A stretch of 64,000 nt of DNA from Verrucomicrobiota bacterium (GTDB taxonomy: Bacteria > Chlamydiota > Chlamydiia > Chlamydiales > Rhabdochlamydiaceae): NCBI GenBank assembly GCA_018240065.1, contig JAFEGH010000013.1, positions 17,143 through 81,142 on the forward strand, written 5' to 3'. How positions within the stretch are numbered: the stretch's first letter is position 1; each line of letters starts with the position of its first letter. The position numbers and the translations under genes were made by a program. Shown here piece by piece: positions 52,950-61,660 of this stretch. The notes beneath the pieces were generated by a model. It was not told the origin of the DNA. It ran no database searches and was given only the letters and a program-made list of their open reading frames with translations.

Positions 52950-53255
52950 ATGAACCCAAAAGATTATATCTACGTCGTCGAAACGATCGAAGCGGTAAAA
53001 GGAAAAACGGAGGAACTCAAGATAGAACTGCTCAAGCTGGTTCCCCTATCGCAATCAGAGGAGGGGTGCGTTTTCTACGATCTGCACCAGGATAGAAACC
53101 TGCCTCAGCGCTTCCTTGTCCTCATGTGCTGGGAAACTCAGGAGGCTTACGAGAAGCACAATGCCTCAGACTTTATCAATCAATTCGTTGAGAAATTCGA
53201 CAACATACTCTATTGGAACGTCGTAGAAGACCTCTTCCGAAAAATCACCCTCTGA
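52950..53255 (+). CDS. Antibiotic biosynthesis monooxygenase (ABM) domain protein
   Basis: 101 residues of a single ferredoxin-like ABM domain (PF03992): YIYVVETIEAVKGKTEELKI, LKLVPLSQSEEGCVFYDLHQ, FLVLMCWETQEAYEKHNASD and a C-terminal strand. Members are small cofactor-free oxygenases (YgiN-like quinol monooxygenase) or dimeric ligand-binding proteins. The 11-base gap after the flavoprotein suggests an operon in which both act on the same small quinone-like molecule, an inference only. Confidence 0.88.
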   Translation: MNPKDYIYVVETIEAVKGKTEELKIELLKLVPLSQSEEGCVFYDLHQDRNLPQRFLVLMCWETQEAYEKHNASDFINQFVEKFDNILYWNVVEDLFRKITL

Positions 53256-53301
53256 TTTTAATAGAAATACTATTTTTCCCCTTTCTGCTAAACTTAAGTC
53301 C

Positions 53302-55098
53302 ATGACGTTATTTCTCAACTGCCAACTTTTAAGTAAATCGTTCGGCAACCGCACTCTATTTACCGATCTTTCCTTCAGTATTTTCTCTGGAGACAGGGTC
53401 GGCCTGATCGGACCCAACGGCTCTGGAAAGTCCACCCTGCTCAAAATCCTCTCCGGCCTTGAATCAGCCAATTCAGGGACGATTTCCGCTAGAAGAGGCC
53501 TCAAAGTGGGCTACGTTCCGCAGACCTGCGAGTTCCCCGATGAGAAACCGAAGACGGTCCTGCTCAATTCCCTCAAACCTGACGATCCGCGGCCCGATTA
53601 TGAGAAAGAGCTCCTCGTAGAGACCTGGATGAGCAAGCTGGGTTTTACCGGCAATGAAACGTCCGCAGCGCGTCTCTCCGGCGGCTGGAAGAAACGACTC
53701 AGCCTGGCCCAGGAACTGATGAACGCTCCCGATCTATTGCTTCTTGACGAACCGACGAACCACCTGGACCTCGAAGGGATCCTCTGGCTCGAAAAGTTCC
53801 TCCCCAAAGAAGCTTCCTCTTACCTGCTTGTCAGCCACGACCGCTACTTCCTGCAGAACATGATCAACCGCACGATCGAGATCAACCCCGTCTATCCGGG
53901 AGGGCTGTTCTCCATTGACGGCAACTATGCCCAGTTCCTCGAGCTTAAAGAGGGGTTCTTGAAAGGACAGCTCGAACAACAGCGCTCCATCGCCTCCAAA
54001 GCGCGTCGGGAGCTTGACTGGCTGCGCCAATCTCCCAAAGCGCGCACATCCAAGTCCAAATCGCGCGTCGAGGACGCCCACGAACTCCTGAAAGAACTCT
54101 CCGATATCAAAGGAAGAAATATCCAGAAAAGGGCCGGCATCGATTTTGCCGCCAGCGAAAGGGAGACGAAAAAACTCCTCGTCGCGAAAAACTTGTCCAA
54201 AACCTTAAGCGGACGCACCCTGTTCAAACATCTGGATTTTACACTTTCTCCCGGAACGCGGATTGGCCTCATGGGTCCCAACGGATCCGGAAAGACGACG
54301 CTACTCAAGATGCTCGCGGGAGAAGTCGCTCCCGACATGGGAACGATCAAAAAAGCGGACGATCTGAAAATCGTCTATTTCGATCAGCATAGAGCCCAGC
54401 TTCCCTCTCACATCACCTTGCGCGAGGCCCTTTCCCCAAACGGAGATTTCGTGACTTTCCGCGGCCAAAAGATCCACGTCAACGGCTGGTGTAAACGGTT
54501 TCTCTTTTCCCCTGAAATTCTCGACATGCCCCTCGATAAACTCTCCGGAGGAGAAAAAGCCCGCATCGCGATCGCCCACCTCATGCTGCAGCCCGCCGAC
54601 CTGCTCCTGCTCGACGAACCGACCAACGACCTCGACATCCCCACGCTTGAGACTCTCGAGGAGAGCCTCGTCGATTTCCCCGGCGCCGTCGTCCTCATCA
54701 CGCACGACAGGTGCATGCTAGACCGCATCAGCAATACCCTCCTTGCCTTAGGCGACCCGGAACAAAATCAGCTCTTTGCAGACTATTCCCAATGGGAAGC
54801 TTCTCTCAAATCGACAACTGCAACGCAGAAGCCCAAAGAGAAAAAAGAGGAATCCGTACCCATCAAAGGAAAACTCACCTATGGGGAAAAAAAGGAATAT
54901 GAACAGATCGAGGGAAAAATCATCGAGATCGAGAAAGAAGTCCAAAAGCTGAACCACTCCCTCGAATCTCCTGAAATCGCCCAAAATCCGGAACTTCTTC
55001 AGTCGATCTGCTCTCAGGTCGGCCTTGCTGAAAACCAGATCGAGCAACTCTACATCCGCTGGGAAGAGCTCGACAAAAAACTCCGCGGCACGTGTTAA
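53302..55098 (+). CDS. uup: ABC-F ATPase Uup
   Basis: 598 residues, two ABC ATPase domains and no membrane helices. IGPNGSGKSTLLKIL, RLSGGWKKRLSLAQEL and LLLDEPTNHLDLEGI belong to domain 1; MGPNGSGKTTLLKML, KLSGGEKARIAIAHL and LLLDEPTNDLDIPT to domain 2. The linker ELDWLRQSPKARTSKSKSR is characteristic of Uup. The C-terminal coiled coil (EKKEYEQIEGKIIEIEKEV) is the Uup DNA-binding-type end. Uup acts on ribosomes and branched DNA. Distinct from the ABC-F at 27664. Confidence 0.93.
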   Translation: MTLFLNCQLLSKSFGNRTLFTDLSFSIFSGDRVGLIGPNGSGKSTLLKILSGLESANSGTISARRGLKVGYVPQTCEFPDEKPKTVLLNSLKPDDPRPDYEKELLVETWMSKLGFTGNETSAARLSGGWKKRLSLAQELMNAPDLLLLDEPTNHLDLEGILWLEKFLPKEASSYLLVSHDRYFLQNMINRTIEINPVYPGGLFSIDGNYAQFLELKEGFLKGQLEQQRSIASKARRELDWLRQSPKARTSKSKSRVEDAHELLKELSDIKGRNIQKRAGIDFAASERETKKLLVAKNLSKTLSGRTLFKHLDFTLSPGTRIGLMGPNGSGKTTLLKMLAGEVAPDMGTIKKADDLKIVYFDQHRAQLPSHITLREALSPNGDFVTFRGQKIHVNGWCKRFLFSPEILDMPLDKLSGGEKARIAIAHLMLQPADLLLLDEPTNDLDIPTLETLEESLVDFPGAVVLITHDRCMLDRISNTLLALGDPEQNQLFADYSQWEASLKSTTATQKPKEKKEESVPIKGKLTYGEKKEYEQIEGKIIEIEKEVQKLNHSLESPEIAQNPELLQSICSQVGLAENQIEQLYIRWEELDKKLRGTC

Positions 55099-55176
55099 GC
55101 AGCTCCCCAGCTTGACACAACCTTCTAACTTCAGTTACATTATCCGTTCCAATTTCGAAATTTTTCAAATCCACTT

Positions 55177-56244
55177 ATGAAACGCTTCCTCACTTTTCTC
55201 TCTGTTCTCTGCATCCTTGAAATCGCAACTTTAGCAAAAGAATTCGACACTTTTTACGGTCCCATTGAGATTGAAGAGCCTGTGCTGATCGAACTCATCG
55301 AAAGCCCTCCCTTCCAGCGGCTAAAGAACATCCATCAATATGGAGTGGCCTACTACACAACACATAAAGAGGAATACAACCGATACGCCCATTCTCTCGG
55401 GGTCTTTGTGATCCTGAGGAAAAACGGGGCGTCGCTCGATGAGCAGATCGCTGGGCTTCTGCACGATGCATCCCATACCGTCTTTTCCCATGTGGGAGAC
55501 TGGATCTTCTCGCGGGAAAACCAGGAGGAAAACTACCAGGACCTCATCCATAAAGACTATCTCGAGCGGTCCGGCCTGGCAGCGATCCTACTAAAACACG
55601 GTTATATCACAGGTGAATTGCTCCCCAAAGAAGAGTTCTTTCCCGCTCTGGAACAAAAGAGTCCTAATTTAAGCGCCGATCGGATCGACTATAACATCCA
55701 GGGAGCCTACTACCAAAACTATATCACCCATGAAGAAGCTCTCGACATTTTAACCGATCTTTCTTTTCAGAATGGAAGTTGGGTGGCGACCAATCAGGAG
55801 CTAATGGCCAAACTGGTGCGTTATTCCCTCTTCATGAACCAGGACTGCTGGGGAAGCCCAACGAATTACATCGCCTCCCGCTGGCTTGCCGACGCGATCT
55901 TAAGAGCGGTCGAGCTGGGATGTTTGAGCATGGACGAGATCCACTTCAGCACAGATGAGATCGTCTGGCAGAGATTGGTAAATTGCAATGACTCTATCGT
56001 TCAAATGAAGATGCATAGGCTGATGCAGGCCGATCAATACTACAGGCTGGTAGAGCCGGATGAGTCGGACATTCTAGTGAGGTCCAAGTTTAGAGGAATC
56101 GATCCCTGGATCCTAAGAAACGGTCAATGCGTCAGGTTGACCGCAATCGACAGGGAGCTTTTCGCTGAATACCACACTGCAAAAGAGAGGATGGGAAAAG
56201 GGTGGGGAATCAAATTCAAAGATGAACTACTCTCCTCCCCCTGA
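55177..56244 (+). CDS. Exported HD-domain phosphohydrolase (SAMHD1/dGTPase-like)
   Basis: 355 residues. The signal MKRFLTFLSVLCILEIATLA is followed by an HD hydrolase: FQRLKNIHQYGVAYYTTHK, YNRYAHSLGVFVIL (H), GLLHDASHTVFSHVGDW (HD pair) and LSADRIDYNIQGAYYQNY (metal-binding Asp). The order RLxxI-HSxG-LLHDxxHxxFSH-DRIDY matches SAMHD1-like and YdhJ-like HD proteins, which hydrolyse dNTPs or other phosphoesters. With a Sec signal it would act outside the cytoplasm, like the exported Nudix and UPRT proteins. Confidence 0.87.
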   Translation: MKRFLTFLSVLCILEIATLAKEFDTFYGPIEIEEPVLIELIESPPFQRLKNIHQYGVAYYTTHKEEYNRYAHSLGVFVILRKNGASLDEQIAGLLHDASHTVFSHVGDWIFSRENQEENYQDLIHKDYLERSGLAAILLKHGYITGELLPKEEFFPALEQKSPNLSADRIDYNIQGAYYQNYITHEEALDILTDLSFQNGSWVATNQELMAKLVRYSLFMNQDCWGSPTNYIASRWLADAILRAVELGCLSMDEIHFSTDEIVWQRLVNCNDSIVQMKMHRLMQADQYYRLVEPDESDILVRSKFRGIDPWILRNGQCVRLTAIDRELFAEYHTAKERMGKGWGIKFKDELLSSP

Positions 56245-56250
56245 GAACAC

Positions 56251-56300
56251 TTGAGGCGCTCAAAGCTACCCTAAGTCAGAGTTGCTGATGAGCGCCTCAA
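56251..56300. repeat. Perfect 12-bp inverted repeat between convergent genes
   Basis: ttgaggcgctca (56251-56262) and tgagcgcctcaa (56289-56300) are exact inverted copies separated by 26 bases. It lies between the stops of the HD gene and the SWIB gene. It may end transcription in both directions, though no T-run follows, or bind a protein. Confidence 0.5.
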
Positions 56301-56327
56301 AGATCCGATGAACGGATGGAAAGTGGC

Positions 56328-56654
56328 TTACTTAATATGCTTGCTAAGGCAGCCAGCAAGTTTGAGCATGTCAACAGGTTTTTTTCCAATGACTTCCGCC
56401 AGTTTCTTGTCTGGATTGATCATTCTTCTGTTCTTTGCATCCTGGCACTTGTGGGATTTAATATAAGCCCAGAGTTTTTTTACCACCTGTGGGCGAGTCA
56501 GAGACTTCGCACCGCAGATTTCCTGAAGCTCAGGAGACAGAGCATAGGTCGTCTGGCTCAAACCGGACTTTCTTTTTCCGCCTGTCTTCTTTTTCGCTGT
56601 TGTTTTCTTTCTAGCTGGAGCCTTTTTCTTCGCTGCTTTCTTCTTTTTTGCCAT
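56328..56654 (-). CDS. SWIB-domain protein with Lys/Ala-rich tail
   Basis: 108 residues. The first ~30 are histone-like (MAKKKKAAKKKAPARKKTTA), then a SWIB/MDM2 domain (PF02201): YALSPELQEICGAKSLTRPQ, VVKKLWAYIKSHKCQDAKNR and MLKLAGCLSKHIK. SWIB domains occur in eukaryotic SWI/SNF complexes and in chlamydiae, where stand-alone copies are a phylum marker. It probably binds DNA or a chromatin-like complex; the basic tail supports this. An H1-like gene lies 2.5 kb away. Confidence 0.93.
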   Translation of the reverse strand: MAKKKKAAKKKAPARKKTTAKKKTGGKRKSGLSQTTYALSPELQEICGAKSLTRPQVVKKLWAYIKSHKCQDAKNRRMINPDKKLAEVIGKKPVDMLKLAGCLSKHIK

Positions 56655-56823
56655 AAAAACTACCCTTTTTCAATTTGAGTTTTGGAGAAAATCGCATTCA
56701 TGCAATTCCCGTCTCTTCTATTTAAGTGGTGTAAAAGCTTTTCCGAATTCATGCAAGTTTTTTTTTCATTTTTTTGCAAAAATAAGAGAAAAAAGAAAAA
56801 ACAGAGTCTAGCGCCCTATGCAA

Positions 56824-57681
56824 TCACAAGCTAACAGCCAATAGCAAAGGACTGAATGTTTCCAGCTCTTCATCGAAATGAGCCAGTAGCTGAGGGGAAT
56901 TTTGTCCGATCCAGCGATAAAATTTTTTCGAGACGATCCGAATTTCCCATTTGTCGGGATGCCTAGAAGGATCGAACTTGGATTTCCCGATATCGAATTG
57001 GATCGCCTCATTGCCGATAAAACCAAAATTCTTCCGCAATATCGCATTGTTCTCGAAGACGCCCAAATCGATGAAGCGGTCGAGCAATTTCAGAGTCGAA
57101 GTGAAGGCGTATTTTGCCCCTTCTACATCCCCCCTCTCCATCAAAGCCTGAACATGGAGATAAAAAAGGTCCGCTTTCTTCTGAAGCAGAAAAGAGCTAC
57201 GGCTCAAATCCAACATCCAAGGCTTACCTCTTTTGTCAATGAGCGTTAGCGGCGGGACTGAAAGGAGTGTGGGATTCAGATGCGCGTACAAGACACCCGC
57301 ATCCTCTTTGACGTGCAGAAGCGCCGTTTTGCAGCTGCTGAGCACCCCCTGCTGTTTTTTCTGACGGTTCTTGTAATCTCTGTAGCAAGGATTTAAAGAG
57401 AGAGGAACGTAGCCCAGAATGTTTTAGGGATGCCATTTATGCTGCTTGAAGAGTTTGAGGACATACTTACCATCCTCGCTAATGAAGGCGAACGCCTGGG
57501 AGCCCCGTGCCAAATAGGTGAACTTTTGAGTCAGGATCCGATCCACCTCTCTTTGCTCATCCTCTGTCAATGCAGGCAGCCCCCACTCCGCAGAAGGAGC
57601 GAAGATCGGCGAGCAGAATTTGGACAAAAGGCCGAACCGGGTGTTTCTTTGATAGACCTGATTGGCGCCCCATAACAGCAA
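56824..57681 (-). pseudogene. Conserved-type gene broken by one in-frame TAA
   Basis: Two pieces, 57424-57681 and 56824-57423, lie in exactly the same frame, separated by one stop codon (TAA at 57426-57424). Reading through gives ...YVLKLFKQHKWHP*NILGY... and then LNPCYRDYKNRQKKQQG. The joined product would have 285 residues. The first part begins only at a TTG, with no good ribosome binding site. ISEDGKYVLKLFK resembles the N-lobe of kinase-like folds. The second half (for example DKRGKPWMLDLSRSSFLLQK) has no known family. I read it as a recent pseudogene; the 3' part may be translated from GTG 57345. Confidence 0.65.
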
Positions 57682-57796
57682 ACGATCTTCTTATCTAATC
57701 CTCAAGAATAAAATCGCTTGATACTGTGGGAAGTATACCCTCACTCTTTGGTATTGAGGTAATTGCTTTTCTTTGACCTCCTGAAGAAACTCGGCT

Positions 57797-58567
57797 CTAA
57801 AGCCTGGATTCACCCTTTTCCATTCTGAAAGCAGGTGTGTTCGACTGTATCAACTCCATCACAAAATCAACAAAAGTCGGCACTACGAATTTAAATAAGG
57901 GATCGAAGACGTTATCCGGTAAATACGGAGTGTCCGTGATGTCAATGATGTCATCTAAGATAAAGACTGCCATTTCTTTTCTCTGCAGCTCATTAAGACC
58001 GGAGTATTGATCCAAAAATTTCACTCCCAGAACAATCATTTCCGTCAAATCAGACCATTGAAACCCATCATTAAAAATAGCCTGCACTTGGTAAGCAAAC
58101 CGCAACGTCTGCTCTGGAGAGGGGGTCATAGAGCTAGTCTTTACCTCCCACATCGCCGGGTATTGCGTTGCAACCTTTCCCTCGCTTAAGTCGAAAACGA
58201 AGTTCAGAAGAGAAGAAGACAAAGCCTTGAATAAGGGATCAGTAAAATAATCAGGCAATATAGGGGTATCCGAGATGTCAATCACCTTATCAACAATCGC
58301 CATTGCCAGCTCCCTTCTATAGCTATCCAAGGGGCCTTCGATGAGCATCATCGTCTGAGCGATCACCTCAGGAATATCTCCCCACTGGAGTCCATCAGCA
58401 AACAGCGCTTTGACCGATTCCGCATAAGCCATGATTTCTCGATCAGTAAAAATCGAGCCTTGCAAGGAGATAGTAAATTCCATTGTCTGGTATTGAACTG
58501 TGCGATAAAACCCAGACTCGTCGTGGGCAGGAACGGAATGAAAGTAGGACATTGGCATATCTAACAT
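57797..58567 (-). CDS. Unknown protein with a duplicated domain
   Basis: About 256 residues, no family recognised. Two copies of a ~100-residue domain are visible. Copy 1 has FADGLQWGDIPEVIAQTMML, then DISDTPILPDYFTDPLFKAL; copy 2 has FNDGFQWSDLTEMIVLGVKF, then DITDTPYLPDNVFDPLFKFV. The shared elements are F-x-D-G-x-Q-W-x-D, DI-x-DTP-x-LPD and DPLFK. No signal or membrane segment. GAGG five bases before ATG 58567 sets the start. Repeated acid-Pro loops suggest a binding surface. Origin unknown. Confidence 0.7.
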   Translation of the reverse strand: MLDMPMSYFHSVPAHDESGFYRTVQYQTMEFTISLQGSIFTDREIMAYAESVKALFADGLQWGDIPEVIAQTMMLIEGPLDSYRRELAMAIVDKVIDISDTPILPDYFTDPLFKALSSSLLNFVFDLSEGKVATQYPAMWEVKTSSMTPSPEQTLRFAYQVQAIFNDGFQWSDLTEMIVLGVKFLDQYSGLNELQRKEMAVFILDDIIDITDTPYLPDNVFDPLFKFVVPTFVDFVMELIQSNTPAFRMEKGESRL

Positions 58568-58722
58568 GGGATCCTCTTTGTAGAAGCTTTCCAAGTGATT
58601 GGAAAGGACCTATTCTCAAAAAAAACCATTTACATGTCTAGGGCATTATTAAAACTTTTCCTGATTTACATTATTTAATTTCATGCGTAAAAGAAAATTA
58701 AAAGACTTTAACAGGAGAACCT

Positions 58723-59070
58723 ATGAAAATTGCGCGTGTTTTAGGAATTTTAATAATAATTGCAGGGATTGCCTCCATTCTCTTTTCCAACTACATTATG
58801 GAGCAGGTAGCCGAGGGGAAAATCAAAATCGAAAAAGGAGAAAAGGCGATCAAACAAGGCAACCAGCTCTTCTCGCTTAACCCAGTCGCTAAAGAAGTCG
58901 GCAAAGGACTCACAGACTCCGCTCAAAAGAAGATCAATGAAGGGCAGCAGCAGGTCGCCTATTATGAGAACCTCGCCCAAACGCTGAAAACAGCCGGGAT
59001 CGCAGGGATCGTCGTGGGAGCGGGCATCTTCCTCTTCAGCTTCATGGGCGGAAATAAAAAGCGCCTCTAA
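58723..59070 (+). CDS. DUF3185-like small membrane protein
   Basis: 115 residues with an N-terminal membrane segment (IARVLGILIIIAGIASILF) and a C-terminal one (AGIAGIVVGAGIFLFSFMG) on either side of a charged helical loop rich in Lys, Glu and Gln. The pattern is that of DUF3185-like proteins, whose role is unknown. AGGAG six bases before ATG 58723 supports the start. It runs into the H1-like gene 79 bases later. Confidence 0.7.
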   Translation: MKIARVLGILIIIAGIASILFSNYIMEQVAEGKIKIEKGEKAIKQGNQLFSLNPVAKEVGKGLTDSAQKKINEGQQQVAYYENLAQTLKTAGIAGIVVGAGIFLFSFMGGNKKRL

Positions 59071-59149
59071 GGGACTCTAAAAAGCCAGGAAAAAAAAACG
59101 CGCTCATCAAGCCATGCAACTATGCGACGAGCGCATCATCAAAGGAACT

Positions 59150-59635
59150 ATGGTCAACCCGATAAAAAATTCACCCATGCGCTTGGCTGCCGCCCCCAAA
59201 AAAAAGAAGCCTGTCAAAGAAGTGGACTTGCGCGTGAAAAAAGCCGTCAGAAAATCAGGGCCGGCCATCTCCAAAAAAACGGTTAAGACACTAAATGGCT
59301 CTAAGAATCTGCCTTCGGCAAAAGCTTACTTGGCCGCCGAAAAAGCCTCCAGTGCAGCTCGACTGATTGCAGGGGAAACACGAAAAGCCGCCGTCCTGGC
59401 GCAAAAAAAGGCCTTTCTCGCCGAGCGCGCCCATATGGCACAGCAGGCGGCGGCGGCAAGAAGAGCCCGAGCGGCGGAAAAAGCGAAAAAAGCAGCGGAA
59501 AGGGCGGCAAGAAAGGCAGCCTCTTTGCGCAGGGCGGTAAAATTTAAGGCCTCGCTGGAAAGACCGGATGAAAAGAAACGGAATAAATTCCTGAATAAAT
59601 ACATCCCGAATGCTACCAGAAAAAAGAAACGATGA
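59150..59635 (+). CDS. Histone H1/Hc2-like basic protein
   Basis: About 161 residues, extremely rich in Lys, Arg and Ala. The region AAEKASSAARLIAGETRKAA to ARAAEKAKKAAERAARKAAS is a series of AAK/ARK-type repeats resembling the C-terminal tail of histone H1 and chlamydial Hc2, which compact DNA in elementary bodies. It ends in KKKR. No signal. GGA three bases before ATG 59150 is a modest ribosome binding site; ATG 59114 and 59177 are alternatives. A DNA-packing role is inferred from composition. Confidence 0.7.
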   Translation: MVNPIKNSPMRLAAAPKKKKPVKEVDLRVKKAVRKSGPAISKKTVKTLNGSKNLPSAKAYLAAEKASSAARLIAGETRKAAVLAQKKAFLAERAHMAQQAAAARRARAAEKAKKAAERAARKAASLRRAVKFKASLERPDEKKRNKFLNKYIPNATRKKKR

Positions 59636-59721
59636 ATACTCCAGCATTCCAAAGATGCGAAAAACTCGAGGACTGCCGCATGTTTCAAGTTGTCCAGGCC
59701 TCCCCAATAGGCCGCGGAATA

Positions 59722-59744
59722 GGGGGGGTAGACGCCCCCCCCCC
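59722..59744. other. G7/C10 hairpin between convergent genes
   Basis: A run of seven G, a short spacer (TAGACG) and a run of ten C form a very strong hairpin near the 3' ends of the H1-like and GT8-like genes. Homopolymer tracts of this kind are prone to slippage. It may act as a transcription barrier; there is no T-run. Confidence 0.45.
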
Positions 59745-59778
59745 TGTGCTTTATGCAGAAAGACAAGAAAAGGAATCC

Positions 59779-60600
59779 TTAATTCCCCGAATGCTTTTCC
59801 TGCAGACTTCTCAGCATGTCCCATCCCCTGCCGGGATCTTTATTTCCATGAAACAGAAACCAATGACTATAGGGCAATTGCTGGATCTGTTCGGATGATA
59901 AAGTGAGATAATTTGCAAAATACGCGTTGTAAGGGTCGATGGTCGGAAGGTGGGTAGTGGCCCCTGTTTTCCAAAGAATCACATTCAGTAGAGTTTCATC
60001 GTAGCATGGAGATCCCAGCCAGGGGTAGTTCAAGCAGGTGTCGCACCATTCCTTGAGAAAAGGTTGGCACTCCTTGGAAAAGACGATCATGTCAGCGTGG
60101 ACATAATGCATCGATCTCTCGGAGAGACCAAAAAATTCCATCGCCTCCCAGGAAACATAAGCGTCATTTTCATGAAGAGGGCACAGAGGATAATCTTTGA
60201 CAAGGGCCGCATTTTTAAAAAGCTCATCGCAGTTCTTATTTAAAATGACATCGGCGTCGATGTAAATCCCTGAATCCAAGCCAGATGCAAGGATTGCTTG
60301 AGGTTTATAAAGATAGGGAGATCGATTCGCCAAGTCGACATCGATCCGCTTTTTTATGAGGCGCGGATATTTTTCCGTTGAAAAAGGGATATCCGCATTC
60401 ACGCCGACGGCGACAATAGGATGAGTAGAAAAGGCATGGACGCTGGCGATCATCACTTCAAGAATAGAAAAGTAGTTGGGGGTTGCGTAAGCAACCCATC
60501 CTTCTCGATAGTCCTGTTGCGCCGCAGGTTCACTCCCCTCGACGACGCGTACAAACGAAAACAACATGAGGAGGGCAGAAGCTAATAGCTTACAAAACAT
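59779..60600 (-). CDS. Exported glycosyltransferase (GT8-like, GT-A fold)
   Basis: 273 residues. The signal MFCKLLASALLMLFSFVRVVEG is followed by a GT-A fold: FSILEVMIASVHAFSTHPIV, YKPQAILASGLDSGIYIDAD with the DxD metal motif (IDADVI), and CYDETLLNVILWKTGATTHL. The DETLLN...Asn-Tyr-end pattern resembles family 8 and lipopolysaccharide sugar transferases. Donor and acceptor are unknown. With a Sec signal it would need a nucleotide-sugar outside the cytoplasm, or act after secretion. Confidence 0.72.
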   Translation of the reverse strand: MFCKLLASALLMLFSFVRVVEGSEPAAQQDYREGWVAYATPNYFSILEVMIASVHAFSTHPIVAVGVNADIPFSTEKYPRLIKKRIDVDLANRSPYLYKPQAILASGLDSGIYIDADVILNKNCDELFKNAALVKDYPLCPLHENDAYVSWEAMEFFGLSERSMHYVHADMIVFSKECQPFLKEWCDTCLNYPWLGSPCYDETLLNVILWKTGATTHLPTIDPYNAYFANYLTLSSEQIQQLPYSHWFLFHGNKDPGRGWDMLRSLQEKHSGN

Positions 60601-60838
60601 GTCAATCTCCCAAGGTAAAGGTTTACAGATTGACTAAACTAAGCCCACTGATGAGATATTGTCAAAAGCTACGTTTTAAACCAGGGTTCGACATGATCAT
60701 GACAATAGGCGCAGCATGAGAGGCTAAAGTAGGGCCAAAATCCGGCTAGGATAGAATCCCCAATTCGAACTCAAACCCTCAAATTCGCCTAACATTGGAC
60801 AAAAGAACAAGACGATTCAACGACACCAAGGAGATCGA

Positions 60839-61660
60839 CTAGTTGTCCTTCGGATTATTGATTAGACTATCCCAATAATGCCTGTTCCCTTTGGAAAGAT
60901 ACCTTTTGACACGTTTTAACTTGAGTTTAGCTGGGGGATCTTCTGTATCTGTAAAGGCAAATTTCCCGCTTTTGGTATAAGGGACATTCGAACTCAAGTT
61001 TACCACGCCATGGCCGCCATACCCGTGCTTCAAAATGGCATACAGCTCATCAAGATGTTTGCGTGTAACAGCCGTTTTCCACATTCGCTTTGACTCCTCT
61101 GGACTTTCAAGTTCCATATCCGTTTCCATTAGAATGACGGGCTGAGGATTAACGACATTAGAAAAGGGATATACAGAGAGAATATAAATCCATTTATCGG
61201 GTACTGAAAAGTACTGGATCTTTTCCTGCCTAATCAATTTTCTAATCGCCGAGGCCCCAGCACAACGCCTGACCAACCATGTCCAATGAGGAATATCTTT
61301 ACGACAACGGGTTTCTGAATCGAGATACAGTTTAAAGACATAGCCAGGAATCTCGGGGTGGCGCGCAACGATCATAAAACTGTTGGGCATAGGACCATCA
61401 ATGATGACGAATCCGGCATCTAGAAGCGTTCTCTCGTTTTCAAGGACTCTTGATTGCGAAAAAATGGAATCGAGCTTAGGTTTCATTGGATGATCAAGCG
61501 GTAGAAGATAAGGCGCGATCCTAATCCGCATGCGATCAGTAAGCAGTGGATTATCTTCGAAATTTGGATAGTTAGGGGGAGCGGCAAAATGAATTGAACC
61601 TGCAAAACAATTCAGACTAATGACTAAAAGCACGAATATATAGATTTTACTAGTCTTCAT
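60839..61660 (-). CDS. Exported protein of unknown function
   Basis: 273 residues with the signal MKTSKIYIFVLLVISLNCFAG. I do not recognise the family. YLLPLDHPMKPKLDSIFSQS, PNSFMIVARHPEIPGYVFKL and RRCAGASAIRKLIRQEKIQY are typical of conserved proteins in this group of bacteria, and the FVIIDG...VARHP...YVFKLYLDSE segment could be a divergent kinase-like N-lobe (compare YVLKLFKQ in the broken gene at 56824). This is weak. The C-terminus is basic (KLKLKRVKRYLSKG). It is monocistronic. Confidence 0.6.
   Translation of the reverse strand: MKTSKIYIFVLLVISLNCFAGSIHFAAPPNYPNFEDNPLLTDRMRIRIAPYLLPLDHPMKPKLDSIFSQSRVLENERTLLDAGFVIIDGPMPNSFMIVARHPEIPGYVFKLYLDSETRCRKDIPHWTWLVRRCAGASAIRKLIRQEKIQYFSVPDKWIYILSVYPFSNVVNPQPVILMETDMELESPEESKRMWKTAVTRKHLDELYAILKHGYGGHGVVNLSSNVPYTKSGKFAFTDTEDPPAKLKLKRVKRYLSKGNRHYWDSLINNPKDN

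Noticed and set aside
57424..57426. Stop codon recoding (selenocysteine or pyrrolysine) in the broken gene
   Set aside because: The codon is TAA, not TGA or TAG, and no SECIS-like structure was seen.
59632..59898. Plus-strand frame after the H1-like gene
   Set aside because: It reads through the G/C homopolymer hairpin and the antisense of the GT8-like gene; no support.
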